Shown one piece after another: positions 1 through 15,000 of a DNA stretch of 64,000 bases. The DNA comes from Neorhodopirellula pilleata (GTDB lineage: Bacteria > Planctomycetota > Planctomycetia > Pirellulales > Pirellulaceae). The number at the start of each line of letters is the position of its first letter. Position 1 is the stretch's first letter. The position numbers and the translations under genes were made by a program. The notes beneath the pieces are model-generated. The model worked only from the letters and a program-made list of their open reading frames with translations, ran no database searches and was not told where the DNA came from. Where the stretch lies: positions 356,205 through 420,204 of the forward strand of contig NZ_SJPM01000003.1 in the NCBI RefSeq assembly GCF_007859915.1. Reading direction: 5' to 3'.

Positions 1-1
1 T

Positions 2-3000
2 GTAGATTTCTGGATTGGAGCTTCGGACTTGGATGTTGAAGGAGAATGGCGTTGGGAAGACGGCGATCAATTTTGGGACGGAACCGGGACCGACGGTTAC
101 TCGGTCGATGGCGCCTACACGAATTGGTTTGGATCTGAACCGAACGACGCGTCCAGCAACCAAGACGCGGCGATCATAAGAGCCTCGCATGGACAGTGGC
201 TCGATGCTTCCGCGGGCAATACAAGCTACGGATCTGTGATTCAATGGAATGCCGATGCGGTTCTGGATGCCACCAACGCGTTGACCTACTCCGTGGTTTC
301 GCAAACGGTCGCGGGTGCTTTCTCAATCGACGCCAGCACGGGCACGATCACCGTCGCCGACGGGAATCTGCTGGACTACGAAACCAATGCAACGCACACG
401 CTGACTGTTCGCGTCAGTGACGGCACAAACACCTACGACGAAGCCTTCACGGTTTCGCTACGTGATTTAACCGAAAGCAACAACGCGCCGACGAATCTTT
501 CCAGCGGCATCGAACTGAATACCGACGGCGGGAACGATGCGTATCTTTATAGCTCCAACGGGCATGCGATTTTAGGAGGCCTAGACAGCTTTACATTCGA
601 GACGGCGTTTAGAGGTCAGAATCAGCATGATTACAACATGCTGCTAAGCTACGCAACGGACATCGGTACAAACGATCTAGTTGTCCATGTAAGAAGTAAC
701 GGGACGCTGGAGCTGTTGATTGGCGGTTATGGATTTCAGACGTTTTCCGAGATCGATTACACGACGTTACTCGATAATGAATTACACCACCTCGCTATCT
801 CGTGGGAGAGCGTTTCCGGTGCGGTTGCGGTTTACGTAGACGGTGAATTGATCGAGTCGAGGACCGGCTATGCGACCGGAGGAACTCTGCGAGGCGGTTC
901 AGGTACGGGGGTTTTGGTTTTTGGGCAAGAGCAGGATAGCCTTCTGGGCGGCTTTCAAGCAAACCAAGTTTTCTCAGGCACACTCTACGACGTTCGCATC
1001 TGGAACGAAGTCCGCAGCGAAGCTGATATCTCGCTGAACTATCAAAACAAGTTCGACGGCGGTAACCTGCCCAGCGGCTTGGTTGCTAACTGGCAGATGG
1101 ATGGTTTCAATGGGTCAAATCAAGTCGTCGATGTCGTCAGCGGCAATAATCTGAGCATCGGAAATGTGCCTTCGACTCCTTTAGCCTCGTACACAAATGT
1201 GGTAGGTGGTGCGTCCACGGTGGGCTCGACGATCTTGCTTGATTCGGCCTCTGCTCCCGGCGGATACAGTTCGCAAGTCAACTCGGAGTATTTCTCGTCG
1301 CTTGGTTACACGGATAACTACACCGTGTCCTTCACGCTGGATGAAGCCAATCCGTTTAACTTTATGATTGGACTGGGGCTGGTCGACAGCGGCACAGGAT
1401 ACGCTGACATCGACCATGCGATGTACTTTATTCAAGATGGTCGGTTGGCTAGCTACCATAGTGGATCGTTTGGCGGTAACCACGTGAGTAGTGTTGCCGA
1501 CGGCGATGAATTCGCTTTTTATGTCAATGGAACGACGCTCGCATTTCAACATAATGGTGCCACGGTCCATACCGAGACAATCACCGCCAATTCCGATTGG
1601 TATCTGGACACGTCATTCACTAGTGGAGCCGACGTTTCGCTGAGCAACGTTCGTATCTTTCACGGTGCCACCGAAAACTCGGTATTAACCGATAGCCAAC
1701 CTATCGATGACCTGCACATCAGCGAAAACGCGGTCGCCGGCGAAAGCGTTGGCTTCGTCGTGCCGACCGATCCGGATGTCAGCAATGACATCGTCAGCGA
1801 TGGGTTGTTCACTGAAGCTGGCACTCCAACCACATTCACGACGTACAACTCCAACGGAACTCAGGCAGGGAATACGCTCGGCGACTGGACTGTCACAAGC
1901 GGAACGGCGGCCCATCTGAATGCCAACGGAGTCAACTATGCCGAAACTCCGCTGGGCGGCAATATCGCGCATATACGAGATGCGTCTTCGATTGAGCAGA
2001 CAATCACGACGGAGATTGGACGTGAATATCAGGTGGTTTTCGCAGGCAGTGGATACTGGACCAGCGACTCCGGCAATGCGACGGTGAGACTATCGGCTGC
2101 CGGAACCATGGTCGACCTCGATTTCGGCACGAAACCTTCTGGTTGGGACATTGCGACGAACGTGCTGTGGCAGAACCGTTCCATGGCTTTCACGGCTGAT
2201 TCGACATCGACAACCCTTTCGTTCCTCGACGTTTCCGACGCCGCCGCACAAAATGGATTGTTCTTGGCCGACATCCAAGTCATCGAAATCCCCGCCGCCG
2301 TCACGACGATTCTGAACAACGATCCGACGCTGCAATACGACGCGGCGACGGGTAAGTTTTATCGATTTGTCAGTACCATCACTCAGCCATTGGATGCGAT
2401 CAATGCGGCTACCTCTGCGACGCTGAACGGTGTCAACGGACAACTGGCAACCATCCGTTCGGCCTACGAGAACGAGTTGATCCGATCGTTTGCCCAACAA
2501 GTGGGCGGCGACGTGTTGCTCGGCGGTCGAGACGCAACGACTGAGGGGAATTGGTACTTCCTGGATGGTTCAACCGAGAGCGAGAAGTTCTCGACAGGTT
2601 CAACGGCAGAAGCAGGATACTACACCAATTGGAGAGCGGCTGAGCCGAACGGTTCGACCGGGGAAAACCATCTTGCCATCCGCCCTGACGGAGAATGGCA
2701 AGACGTGCCCGACAATCAATCGCGATCCTACGTCATCGAATGGGACGCAAGCGAAGTTCTCTCCAGCTTTACGTTCAGTTTGACTGACAACGCAGGCGGT
2801 CGATTCGCGATCAATCCAAACACCGGCGAAATCACCTACACCGGCACCGGTTCGCTCGACCACGAATCTGCCGCTTCGCATAACGTCACGGTACAAGTTA
2901 CCGATGCGGCGGGGAATTCGTACAGCGAAGTGATGACGATCGCGGTTGATAACTTGGTTGGTGAGGTGCTGACGGGGACACCAGGCAATGATAACATTGC

Positions 3001-6000
3001 CGCGACTGCGACCGAGGAAAACACCATTCACGGGCTCGCGGGCAATGATACGCTGACCGGAAATGATGGGAATGATATCATTTTTGGTGATGACACCACC
3101 GTGGCCGACGTATTGCTGGCCGATCCGACGCTGTCTTACAACGCGGTGACCGGCAAGTTTTATAAAGTGATTGACACCGCCGCGACTTGGTGGGATGCAA
3201 GAGATGCTGCGGCGGCAATGAGCGTCGAAGGGATCAGCGGTCGCCTGGTGCAGATTACCAACGCCGATGAAAACGCGTTTGTGCAGAGTTTGGTCGGCAG
3301 TGATTCGGTATGGATCGGGGCCAATGATACCGGCCACCAGGACGCATTCACCTGGACCGATGGTTCGCCGGTGACGTATCAGAATTTCGCGGCGGGCGAG
3401 CCCAACGGAACTCAATGGGAAGACGGTGTCTTGTTGTCGGGTTCGACCGGCACTTGGGCTGACGCGAATGATTACGCGACCCAGAAATATGTCGTCGAGT
3501 TCGTTCCATTGGGCATGAATGACACCATCACCGGCGGCCAGGGTGATGATACGATCGAAGGGGGTGTCGGCAAAGACGTCGCGATCTACACCGGACCGTC
3601 TAGCGACTATACGATTACCGACAACCTGGATGGTACGTGGACCGTTACCGACAACGTCAGCGGTCGCGACGGTGTGGATACGCTGAGCGGCGTGGAGCAG
3701 TTACGATTTAGCGACCAAACGTTCAATACCACGACCGGTGAATTCAACGCAGCCCCCACCGATATCGAACTGATTGCACCGGGCGATGACTTGGTGGCTC
3801 AACCACCGTCGGTGCTGCAGTCGTATACCGGGCAAGCGGGATGGTCCACGGCAACTGTTGCGTTGGCCGATGGCGGCTATGTCCAGCTATACAATGATTA
3901 CGACTTGAACAGCGGTTGGGATACTAAGTTCCAGCGTTATGACGCCAATGGTGATGCGGTCGGCGAACCGCAACTGTTGGATCGGGGCGTTTTAAGCGGA
4001 CAGCAATACGATTTCGATGTCGCAACACTGGCCAATGGCTCTCACGTGGTGGCTTGGCGTCATGACAATGAAGTCTACGCCAAAACGTTTGATAGTAATT
4101 TCGAGACCAGCGTCGCACAGTTCCGTGTGAACACGACGACGGCGTTCGTGCAATACGAACCGGACGTTGCAGCGACGGGCGATGGTGGGTTTGTCGTGGT
4201 GTGGCGGACCCAGGTTGACGAAGACTCTGACACTAACGCAGATTTCAATGATGTTCGAGCGCAGAAATACAACAGTGCGGGCGTGAAAATCGGTGGAGAG
4301 ATCGCGGTCGAAAGTCGTGCCGGCAATCAATACCAGCCGGCCGTGGTTGGATTCAGCGATGGTAGTTTCCTGGTTACCTATCGCCAGGATGTGGCTGCCA
4401 ATGGTGATGGTTCGGGAACATCGGTACTTGGGCAATTTTACAATGCGTCCGGTACTGCCGTGGGTGGCAAATTCGTTGTCAACACAACCACGTCTGGATC
4501 TCAATTCGAACCCGAAGCGATTGCTTTGGGCAATGACCATGTGTTGATCACCTATCGCATGGTCGACGGATCGAGCAACGGCATTTACGGCAAGATCCTG
4601 GATGAAACCGGCGCGGTGATCAAGAACGAATTCCTGATCAACGACACGACGGCAAGCGACCAGGCGCAGACCTACAACTATGCGTTGGCCGACGGTGGTT
4701 GGGTGACAACCTATATCTCCAGCGACCAAGGGAGTAACTGGAGAGTATTGGCAACTCGCTTTGACAGTGCGGGCGATCAAGTGGGCAGCGAGTGGGAAAT
4801 TGGTGCCTACAGCGCCAACTACAGGCAAACGTTGCCATCGGTTTCGCAACTGGCCAGCGGCGACTTGGTGTTCTCCTGGTTGAAAGGGGCAAACAATAGC
4901 GAAGCGACCGCGACCAACGATGTAGTCTACCGACAACACCTCGATTTGAACGGAATTGCGACCACATCGCTTTTGGAAACCGAAGTCTATTTGCAGGTTA
5001 GCCAGATGAATGCCAAATCCACCAGTTTGGCTTCAGGTGGCCACGTGGTGGTTTGGAACAATATCGGTGTTGAGACGGGCGTGAACGGCAGCTGGGGCAT
5101 TCAGGCCCAGATCTTTGATGCCGCAGGAAATGCAGTTGCCGCCCCCTTCTCACCAAACCCGGTCGAGGCTGGGAACCAGCAATGGCCTGAAATTGCGGCG
5201 CGCCCAGGAGGCGGGTTTATCGCCGTGTGGAATAGTTCCGCTGGCGAAAATAGTGACGGCGTTCGAGCGGCGATCTACGATGCAGATGGGATCCTGGTGG
5301 GATCGGAGATCAACGTCAATACTTACACTATTGGGTCTCAAGCCGTACCTTCGGTAAGTGTTGCCGCAGACGGCAGTTTCACGGTCGCCTGGCGATCAGC
5401 AAATCAGATCAGTGAAACATCCAGTTGGGACAGCTACCTCCAACGGTTCGACGCCAGCGGCAATAAAGTCGGCGGCGAGATCCAAATCAATAGCAATGTC
5501 AATAGTGAGCAGCGCGAACCCAAGCTGGCGACCAATGGCGACGGCGTAACGATGGTTGCGTTCATGGATAGGATCGGTGATGCCAACGGCTGGGGTGTGA
5601 GAGCAAAACTGTACGACGCCAGCGGCAATGCGATCGGCAGCGAATTTTTGATCAATTCGGAATTTCAAACCAGCGACCAAAATGAACCACAAATTTCGGC
5701 ATTACAAGACGGTCGGTTTGTTGTGGTGTGGCACAGCTATACCGCCGATGGCAGTCGGTGGGCCAGCATGGGGCGGATTATCAACGCCGACGGGACGTTT
5801 GCTAGCGGCGAGATCCTGTTAAATCAGTCAACGCCCGGTGATCAGTATTATCCCAGCGTCACAGCCACTAACAACGGTGGGTTTGCTGCCACTTGGGTTT
5901 CCAGCGGCGATGGCCAGAGCTATGCCGTTTGGGGACGTACGTTTGATGCCAGCGGTGTCGCGACCAGCGACGAATTCCGAGTCAGTGATATTCCCAACGG

Positions 6001-9000
6001 TTGGACGAACAGGCCGGATGTGACGCAGCGGACCGACGGATCATTGGTCTTTACTTGGACCGCTTATAATCCAAGCTCCGGCTCGGATGTGATGCAACGG
6101 ATTTACACGCCGGGCTTGATCGAATCGACTCAGGCGGGTGCAATCCTGGGCGAGCTGGTGGCGACCGATGCTACCGTGGGCGATTCTCATACCTTCGAAA
6201 TCATTGCCTCGGACACGAACGACTTTGAAATCGTCGATGGCCGCTTGCAGGTCAAAGCAGGATCAACGTTTGACGCGGAAAATGACCCACCAAGAAGCAT
6301 CACCATTCGAACGACCGACTCGGTCGGCAACACCTTCGACAAAGTGTTTGTGATCAATCCTTTGCCGGTCAATGACGCGCCATCGAGTTTGACTTTCACC
6401 GCAGCAACGGTGGCTGAAAATGCGGCGAACGGTTTTGTGGTTGGCACAGCCATCGCCGCTGACCCCGACTCGGGCGATACGATCACGTATTCGTTAACGA
6501 ACAATTATAACGGCGCATTTACCGTTGATGCCAATACAGGCGTCGTTACTGTCGCGGATTCATCGGCCTTGGACTACGAGGCCTTCCGAACCGTAGACAT
6601 CGTCATCCGTGCCACCGACGCCGGAGGTCTCTATCGACAGTCGACGTATACCGTTGCTTTGTCGGACTTGGACGAAGCGCCAACGTCACTGGGTACATAC
6701 ACGATCGTGGCCGATTACCGCGATGACTTTGTCGACGAAGGAGCCTTAACCAGCGGCTGGCAATACTTATGGAACGCCCCCGATAACTGGGCAGCCGGTG
6801 TTTCTCTTGGCGATCTCAACACGGGTGAGATCGGTAATCCCAACAACTATCTGGCATTGGTCGACGCAGGAACCGATTGGACTCCCGATGGGGACATAAC
6901 TTATTCAAACAACGGTTCGGCTGCGTTCACGCGATTGACATCAACGGGCGGGCATACTGGCCAGGGCAGTACCGAATATAGCGGAATCGATCGCTACGCA
7001 ATCGCGGCTTATACGGTCGCCGAGTCTGGCAGCTATGTGATTACCAACAGCTTCCTTGAGGATGTGCACGCTGGAGGTGACGGTCTGGAGTTATTCATTC
7101 ACGTCAACGACAATGCGCCGATCCTGGTGCAATCGAACTACATCACTTCCGCCGGATTCGACATCGATTTGGGGGCCTTAACTGCCGGCGATACGATCTA
7201 CATCGCCATCGGTCCAAACAGTAACGCCACCAACGATACCTTTGCCATAGATTTTTCCATTGCCAAGTTGCAGACCGCCTCGGTCGCTGAGAACGCGGCC
7301 AATGGAACCGTGGTTACTACCATAGCGACGACGGATGATCCTGACGACACGCACACGTACTCATTAATCAACAACGCCGGCGGACGTTTCGCGATCGATG
7401 CCACCACGGGCGAAATCACCGTCGCCAATGGATCACTGTTGAACTACGAAGTGACAACCAGCCACGCTATTACGGTCCGAGTGACTGATGCGGCGAATCA
7501 GACTTATGATGAAGTTCTTTCGATCGCGGTGGCTGACGTCAACGAAGCACCGTCGTCGATGGTTTCGGGTATCGGTCCTAACTTGATCACCAACGGAAGC
7601 TTCGAAAGCGGTAGCGCCGGATGGAGCAACGCGAACGGCATGGAAGTCCAGGTCGCGGGAACCGCCACCCACACGCCTGGAAATGCGGCCGACGGAAACA
7701 TTTATCTAGAACTTGACGCCGGAGTCGCCCAGATCGACTCCATCTGGCAAGACGTCACGACGGTTGTGGGGCAACGATATGTCATCGAATTCGATCACAT
7801 GGCGCGACCGGACTCCCCTTCCGGCACGACGAATCAGATCGAAATCTACTGGGACGGATTTCTGATTGACACCGTCGAATCCACCGATACCACGACTTGG
7901 ACCAGCCGCTCGTACACCGTCGTGGCGACGTCCTCAACCAGCAGACTCACCTTTGCCGAACCGAGCTCCGATGGCGTTGGGTCGTACCTTGATAACGTGT
8001 CGTTGCGTCAGGCGTTGTCGGTCACCGAAAATGCCTTCCTCGGAACTAGCGTCGGCTTCGCCTACGGTAGCGACGTCGATGCGGGCGACACGCTGACGTA
8101 TTCTCTAACCAACAATGCGGGCGGACGCTTTGCGATCAACAGCGCCACGGGTGAAATCACGGTGGCGAATGGCAGCTTGTTGGATTACGAAGCATCGACA
8201 TCGCATGACGTTGTCGTTCAGGCCAGCGATGGCAGTTTGACCTACAGCGAAACGTTGACGATTGAACTGACCAACGTCAATGAAGCTCCGGCGATCGCGC
8301 AACTGAGCGACGATACGGTCGCGGCGTATGACTTTGAAAATGGGACAAATTCGATCGCGTCGGGTGGTCCTGCGTTGACCGTGAATTCACCGGTGACCAT
8401 CTCGGGCAGCGATGGCTTTACCACCGGCAGCAACGGATTGCTATTCCCGACAGGCGATGTCGATAGCACGACGCCACCGGTCAGCATCGGCACGATTCCT
8501 GGCGTCGCGACTAGCAACGAGTTTTCGTTCAGCGCGATGGTGCGATTTGATACCGGCATTGGAAGCCGCTCGTGGGAACGAATTTTTGATTTTGGCGCTG
8601 GGCCAGGCACGCACAACGTCTTGCTGGCACGTTACCAAACATCCGACGACTTACACCTTCAAATTCAAAGCGGCAGTACGGTCGTCGGTTCGATTACGAT
8701 CTCCGATGCCCTTGTCGGCATCGAGGGTCAATGGCATCAATACGGCGTCACGATTGACTCCACTGGTCTTGCCAGCCTGTTTATTGACGGCGTCGTCGTT
8801 GGCACCGTTCAGGCGACCGCTATCCCCGATTATTCAACTTGGACCGAAAACTACATCGGCAGCTCCAACTGGTCGAACGACAGGCAGTTCCAAGGTGCCA
8901 TGGACGACATTGGCATCTTTGACCGAGCACTGACCGCGGCCGAGATGGCTTCGCTGGCGAACACAACGAGTCCGCAAGGTTTCACGATCGATGAAAACAG

Positions 9001-12000
9001 TGCCAACGGAACCGTCGTCGGCACGGTCCACGGCGGCGATCCCGATACCGGCGAAACACTTACCTACAGTTTGACCAACAACGCCGGTGGTCGGTTTGCG
9101 ATCAACAGCACCACGGGCGAAATCACGGTGGCGAATTCGGGCAACCTCGACTTCGAAGATTTCGCATCACACACGATCACCGTTCAGGTTCAGGACAGCC
9201 AGGGGCTGACCTATTCGGAGTTGGTGACGATCAACTTGACCGATGTCGCCGAGGCTCCGATCGGAATCGTGGTGCAATCGCCGACGGTGCTCTTGGAAGA
9301 CGACTTCAGCGATGGCAGCGCCGATGGTTGGAATCTGCCGGCCGGTTGGAATGTGGTCAACGAAGAAATCCAATCGACCAATAACGACCCGCGACTTCAC
9401 GCTCGCTGGACCGATCCGAGTGCGCTGGCCTGGACCGATTACAGTCTCTCCGTCGATCTGAATCTTAGAGACGACGACGGCCAGGGAGTGAGCGTTCGCG
9501 TTCAGGACGACGGCAACTACTACCGCTTCTCTGTGGTCCCGTCCAATGGCAGCCTTCGCGTCGAACGGGTGGTCGGCGGAGATGTGGGAACGCTGATCGC
9601 GTCGGCTGCCGATGTGGTTCCGAACCTTGGGACTCAAAACGGCCACGGTACCGGACTGATCAACATGACGGTCCACGCGGTCGGCGACCAGTTCACGGTC
9701 GAAATCGACGGGCAGGCGGTGCTGACACTGACGGACAGTACCTTCGCGACCGGTTCGGTCGGGCTTTACGGATTCGCCCAGGATTTCAATTCGAGCTGGG
9801 ACAACGTCAAAGTAACGGCGGCACCAGTGCATATTTCTGAGAATGCGGCGAATGGAACCGTGGTGGCACAAGCCACCGGTATCGACCGCGATGCCGGCGA
9901 CTCGCTGACCTACACGCTAACCAATGACGCGGGTGGACGTTTCGCCATCGACAGCAGCACTGGCCAGATCACCGTGGCCGATCGCAGTTTGCTTGACTAC
10001 GAAAGCACGACTAGCCACAGCGTCACGGTCCGCGTGACCGATGGCGGAGGGCTGACGTATGACGAAGTCGTAACGATCGGCGTGGACGATGGCATTGAAG
10101 TGGTACAAACCGTCCCAGGTCCACAAACGGTTAACGAGGATTCGGTTCTGACCTTCAGCAGCGGCAATGGCAACGCCGTGTCGGTAAGCGATACGTTCGC
10201 TGGCACGGAAGCTCCGCTGCAAGTTCGCTTGTCGGTCAACGATGGCGTGCTGAATCTTTCGGGACTGACGGGTATCACGATTGTCGAGGGCAGCGACGGT
10301 AGCGGCAACGTAGTGCTCAACGGCACCGAGTCCGATCTCAACGCGGCGCTGGAAGGGATGACGTTTACGCCCAACGCCAACTTCAATGGCAACGTCACGC
10401 TGGATATCACGACGATGCTCCTCGACGATGTCGTGGGGCACTACACGTTTGAATCGGGAACGGTCATTGGCTCTACCGTCGCTGATCAGTCGCTTGGCGC
10501 GATTCAACAAGGAACGCTTCTCGGCGATGCGACTGTCGTCAGCGATGGGACTCGCGGCGAAGTGCTGAGTCTGGATGGCAGCGGCGATGCGGTACTCATT
10601 CCGGGAAAGTTCGGCAATCCCACCGACATCACAACCGCCGCTTGGGTTAACTTGACGTCCGGTGGACCGGCTGGCGCTGAGCTGATCGCGCTCGGTGAGG
10701 ACTTTGGTGTACGGCTTAATTCCGCGACCGGTCTGTACGTCTATTTCTGGAATGGCAGTGGCTGGGAAGGTACCTCATTCGCTGTTGATTTGATGAACGA
10801 CGGTTGGCACCATATTGCCGCTACTTTCGAGTCCGCAACCCAGTCGCTGTCACTTTACCTGGACGGCAACCTGGTTTCGGCATTGACGACGTCCGGCACA
10901 CTGACCTTTCAAGGAAGCATTCCAGACACTTACATTGGCAGACACGGCGATCTATCGAATACGTCGATCGACTTTGGAGGACAAATCGATGATGTGCGGG
11001 TCTACACCCGATCGCTGGCCGCGGACGAAATTGCGGTGTTGGCAAATGACGAAGTCCAAACCAGCAATACGGTCGCGATCACGGTCACCGGGCTTAACGA
11101 CGCACCAACGTTCAATGCACACTCAGGTGTCACGTCGTTTGACCCGGCGTTTGACTTTGTTAGCGGCACGTCGACTTATCAGCTCGATAGTGGCAAGTTC
11201 ATCGTCGCCGGAAGTGTCGACGGGGGCGCGGCCGGGCACCTGTTCGCACTGACTCGCTATAACGCCGACGGGTCGGTGGACACTTCGTTCGGTACCAACG
11301 GGTTGGTCACAACGGACTTCTCCGGGACCGATGACGTCGCGAATGCGGTGACCGTTGATCCGTTGGGGCGAATCGTTGTCGTCGGCAGCACGATAGTCGG
11401 TGGCTATCACGATATCGCAGTCGCCCGCTACGATGCCGATGGATCGCTCGATATGACTTTCGATGGCGATGGAATGGCGATCCACAACATCGGCTTTAAC
11501 GATATCGCCCGTGCGGTTGAAATGGACGACGACGGAAAGATTGTCATCGTCGCCCAGCGAGGTAACGGCGGCAATCCAGACCCGGTCGTTATGCGTTTGA
11601 ATACCGATGGCTCGCTGGATACAAGCTTCAATGGGCAGGGCTGGGTAACCGATACCTTCGGGATGAGCGCGGGGACGTCCGGTAATCAGTATGGATGGGG
11701 ATTGGCCATTGACTCCAGTGGAAAGATCCTGGTCAGTGGCTATGGCAACAGTGGCACAGGCGACGATCTGCTGTTGCTACGCTACAACACCAACGGAACA
11801 CTCGACACATCGTTTGGAACCAGCGGACGGACGGCGGTCGATCTCGGTACGGCTTCGGTCGACATCGGCGGCAAGCTTGTGTTGGACGCCCAAGGTCGAA
11901 TCCTGGTCGTGGGTACCGACACAACCAACAATGAAATCGCCGTAGCAAGGCTGACCACTGCGGGTGCTCTGGATGCAACCTTCGGCTCAGGCGGAATCGC

Positions 12001-15000
12001 CACCACCAGCAGCCTTTCCGGCAGTTTCGCGGGGGCCAATCTGACGCTGCAGAACGACGGCAAGATCGTCGTGGTTGGGACCAGCAACAATGGCTCCGAC
12101 CAAGACTTTGCCGTGCTACGTTTTAACACCGACGGGACGCTCGACACGTCATTCAGCGGCGACGGACTGGCGACTTATGACGGTGGTTCCAATGATGCGC
12201 TCGCGGGTGTATTCATCAACAGCTCCGGCCAGATTACGGCCGTCGGCACGTCCAATGACGGCAGCGAAGATCGAGCGACGGTTATTCGATTCCATAGCGA
12301 CGGCACGCTGGACACCGATTTCTTCGCACCACAAAACTCGCTCGACGGAAATCCAACTTATGTTGAGGGCGGCGCGGCGGTGGTGCTCGACGCGGATGTC
12401 GAAATCTTTGATCAAGAACTTTCATCGATCGATGACTTCAATGGTGCCAGCATCCTGCTAGTCAGAAACGGCGGAGCCAATAGCGAAGACGTGTTCTCTG
12501 CAACTGGGTTGCTTGGTGCGCTCGGTCAGGCTGGAAGCCTAACTTATAGCGGCACCACGATCGGCTCCGTGACGACCAACAGCAGCGGTACGTTGGTGTT
12601 AACGTTCAATGCCAGCGCCACGCAATCGCTCGTCAACAGCACGCTGCAATCAATCGCCTACAGCAACTCCAGCGACGACCCGCCAGCCAGCGTTCAAATC
12701 GACTGGACGTTCGACGATGGCAATACCGGTGGTCAAGGAAGCGGCGGAGCGTTGACGGCCAACGGCAGCACGACGGTCAACATTACGGCGACTAACGATG
12801 CGCCGGTAGCGATCGCGGATGATTCGATCACGGCAGTGCCGTTGCAAGTGGTCAATATCGATGTACTGGCCAACGACAGTGATGTCGAGATGGATACGAT
12901 GTCGGTGACGCATATCATTGATCCGGCAGACGTCGGAAATCCGATTGCGGCGGTCGTTGATACGCCGATCACGTTGGCCAGCGGCACCACGGTGACGCTC
13001 AAGAGTGACGGGACGTTGGATGTGGTTGTGGCGGCAGGAATTTCGCCTACCGAGGCGTTTATCTACGAAATCAGCGATGGCAATGGTGGAACCGATCGCG
13101 CTACCGTGACTTTGAATGTCGATACCGATGGCGACGGTGTGGTCAATGCCGACGATATCGACGACGACAATGATGGGATTCTGGATTCGGATGAAGCGAA
13201 TTCCAGTCATGGAGCAGTCGCTTCAGTCGTGTTTGCCGGAAACGTCACCAATCCAGAAAAGGCGATCGATGGACTGAACGGTTTCAGCGGCGGTGATGGT
13301 GGCGCTGCCCAGATCCGTGACGGTGGCGAATTGCTGGTGACGTTGACCAACGGTTCGTCGATCCCTGCAGGAACGGTGCTCGAGATCACCGGCAACAAAC
13401 GCGGCTTTGGCACGTTGACCTTCACCGTGCTTGAATCCCTGGATGGCGTCAATTTTACGAATAGCCAAACGATTACTGGATTTACTTCCAGCCTATCAAC
13501 CAAGACGGTGACTCTGCTGGGTGACGCCAAGTTCGTTAAGTTCCAAACTTCCGTTGTCGGGGGTGGCACGACGACGTACATCAATTTGGACTACGTTGAG
13601 GTTCTGCATCCGGATCACGATGCTGATGGGATCATCGACAGCCTGGATCTGGACAGCGACAACGACGGCATCACGGATAACGTGGAAGCCCAAACCACGG
13701 CGGGTTACATCGCACCGACGGGAATCGATAGCGATGGCGATGGACTGGACGATGCGTACGAAGGTACGGGCAACGAGGGGCTGACACCCGTTGATACGGA
13801 CAGCGATGGAATCGCCGACTACTTGGATGCCGACAGCGACAATGACGGCATCGACGACATTGTCGAACGCGGTGATGGTGCGGCGACTTCGATCACTTCG
13901 ACCACCGACACCGACGGCGATGGTTTGCTAGATATTTTCGAAGGCAGCAATGTCAGTGACGGCTTTGATGTCAACGATGAAAACCTGGACGGCACCGACA
14001 CGAATTTCAATATCGCTGGAGTTCCGACTCTGAACGCCGATGGTTCCAATGCAACGCCACTGACAACGGATCTGTACTTCCGCGATGTCAACGATGCATC
14101 GGTGGTCTCTTCACTGGAAGGCCCAGCGCTGAATTACACTGAAAATGACGGAGCAGTGGCGATCACGTCGGCGATTACGATCTCGGACGTCGACGATACG
14201 AATATCGAATCGGCGGTCATCGCAATTACCAGCAACTACGCCGACGGGCAAGATGTGTTGGCGTTCACGGACCAGAACGGTATCGCTGGTTCGTGGAATT
14301 CAGCGACAGGCGAATTGACTTTGACGGGCTCGGCGACTCTGGCAAATTATCAGACGGCGTTGCGATCGATCACCTTTGCGAACACCAGCGACAATCCATC
14401 AACCGCGACTCGGACGGTTTCTTTTACTGTCAGCGATGGCGAAGCAAATTCAATTACCCAGACTCGTGATATTACGATCACGGCAACCAATGATGCGCCG
14501 GTGATCTCGGGCGGGCCTGATGCGGCTTCGTTGACCGAAACCGATGCGGGCTTGAGCACCAGCGGAGATTTCACGGTTACCGATGTGGACCAGGCTGATA
14601 GCGTGACTGCCACCGTGGATTCGGTCGTGGTCACTGGTACTGGATCAAGCAGTGTTCCAGCGACGCTGAACAATACGACGCTGCAAAGTTTCTTGACAGT
14701 TTCACCGACGGCGATTCTGGATAGCACCGAGATATCGGCCACGTTGACTTGGAATTTCAACTCGGGCAGCGAAGCGTTTGACTTCCTGGCCGATGGCGAA
14801 ACGCTGGTTCTGACTTATGAAGTTGGTGTAACCGACAACGCGGGGTCACCACTGAATGATACTGAAACCGTTGTCATCACCATTACAGGTACAAACGACG
14901 CTCCGGTGGTTACGATTGAAGCAGGCGATTCGGCGGCGGAAACGTTGGCTGAAACAGATACAACGTTAACCAGCAGCGGTACGTTGTCGGTTGGTGATTT

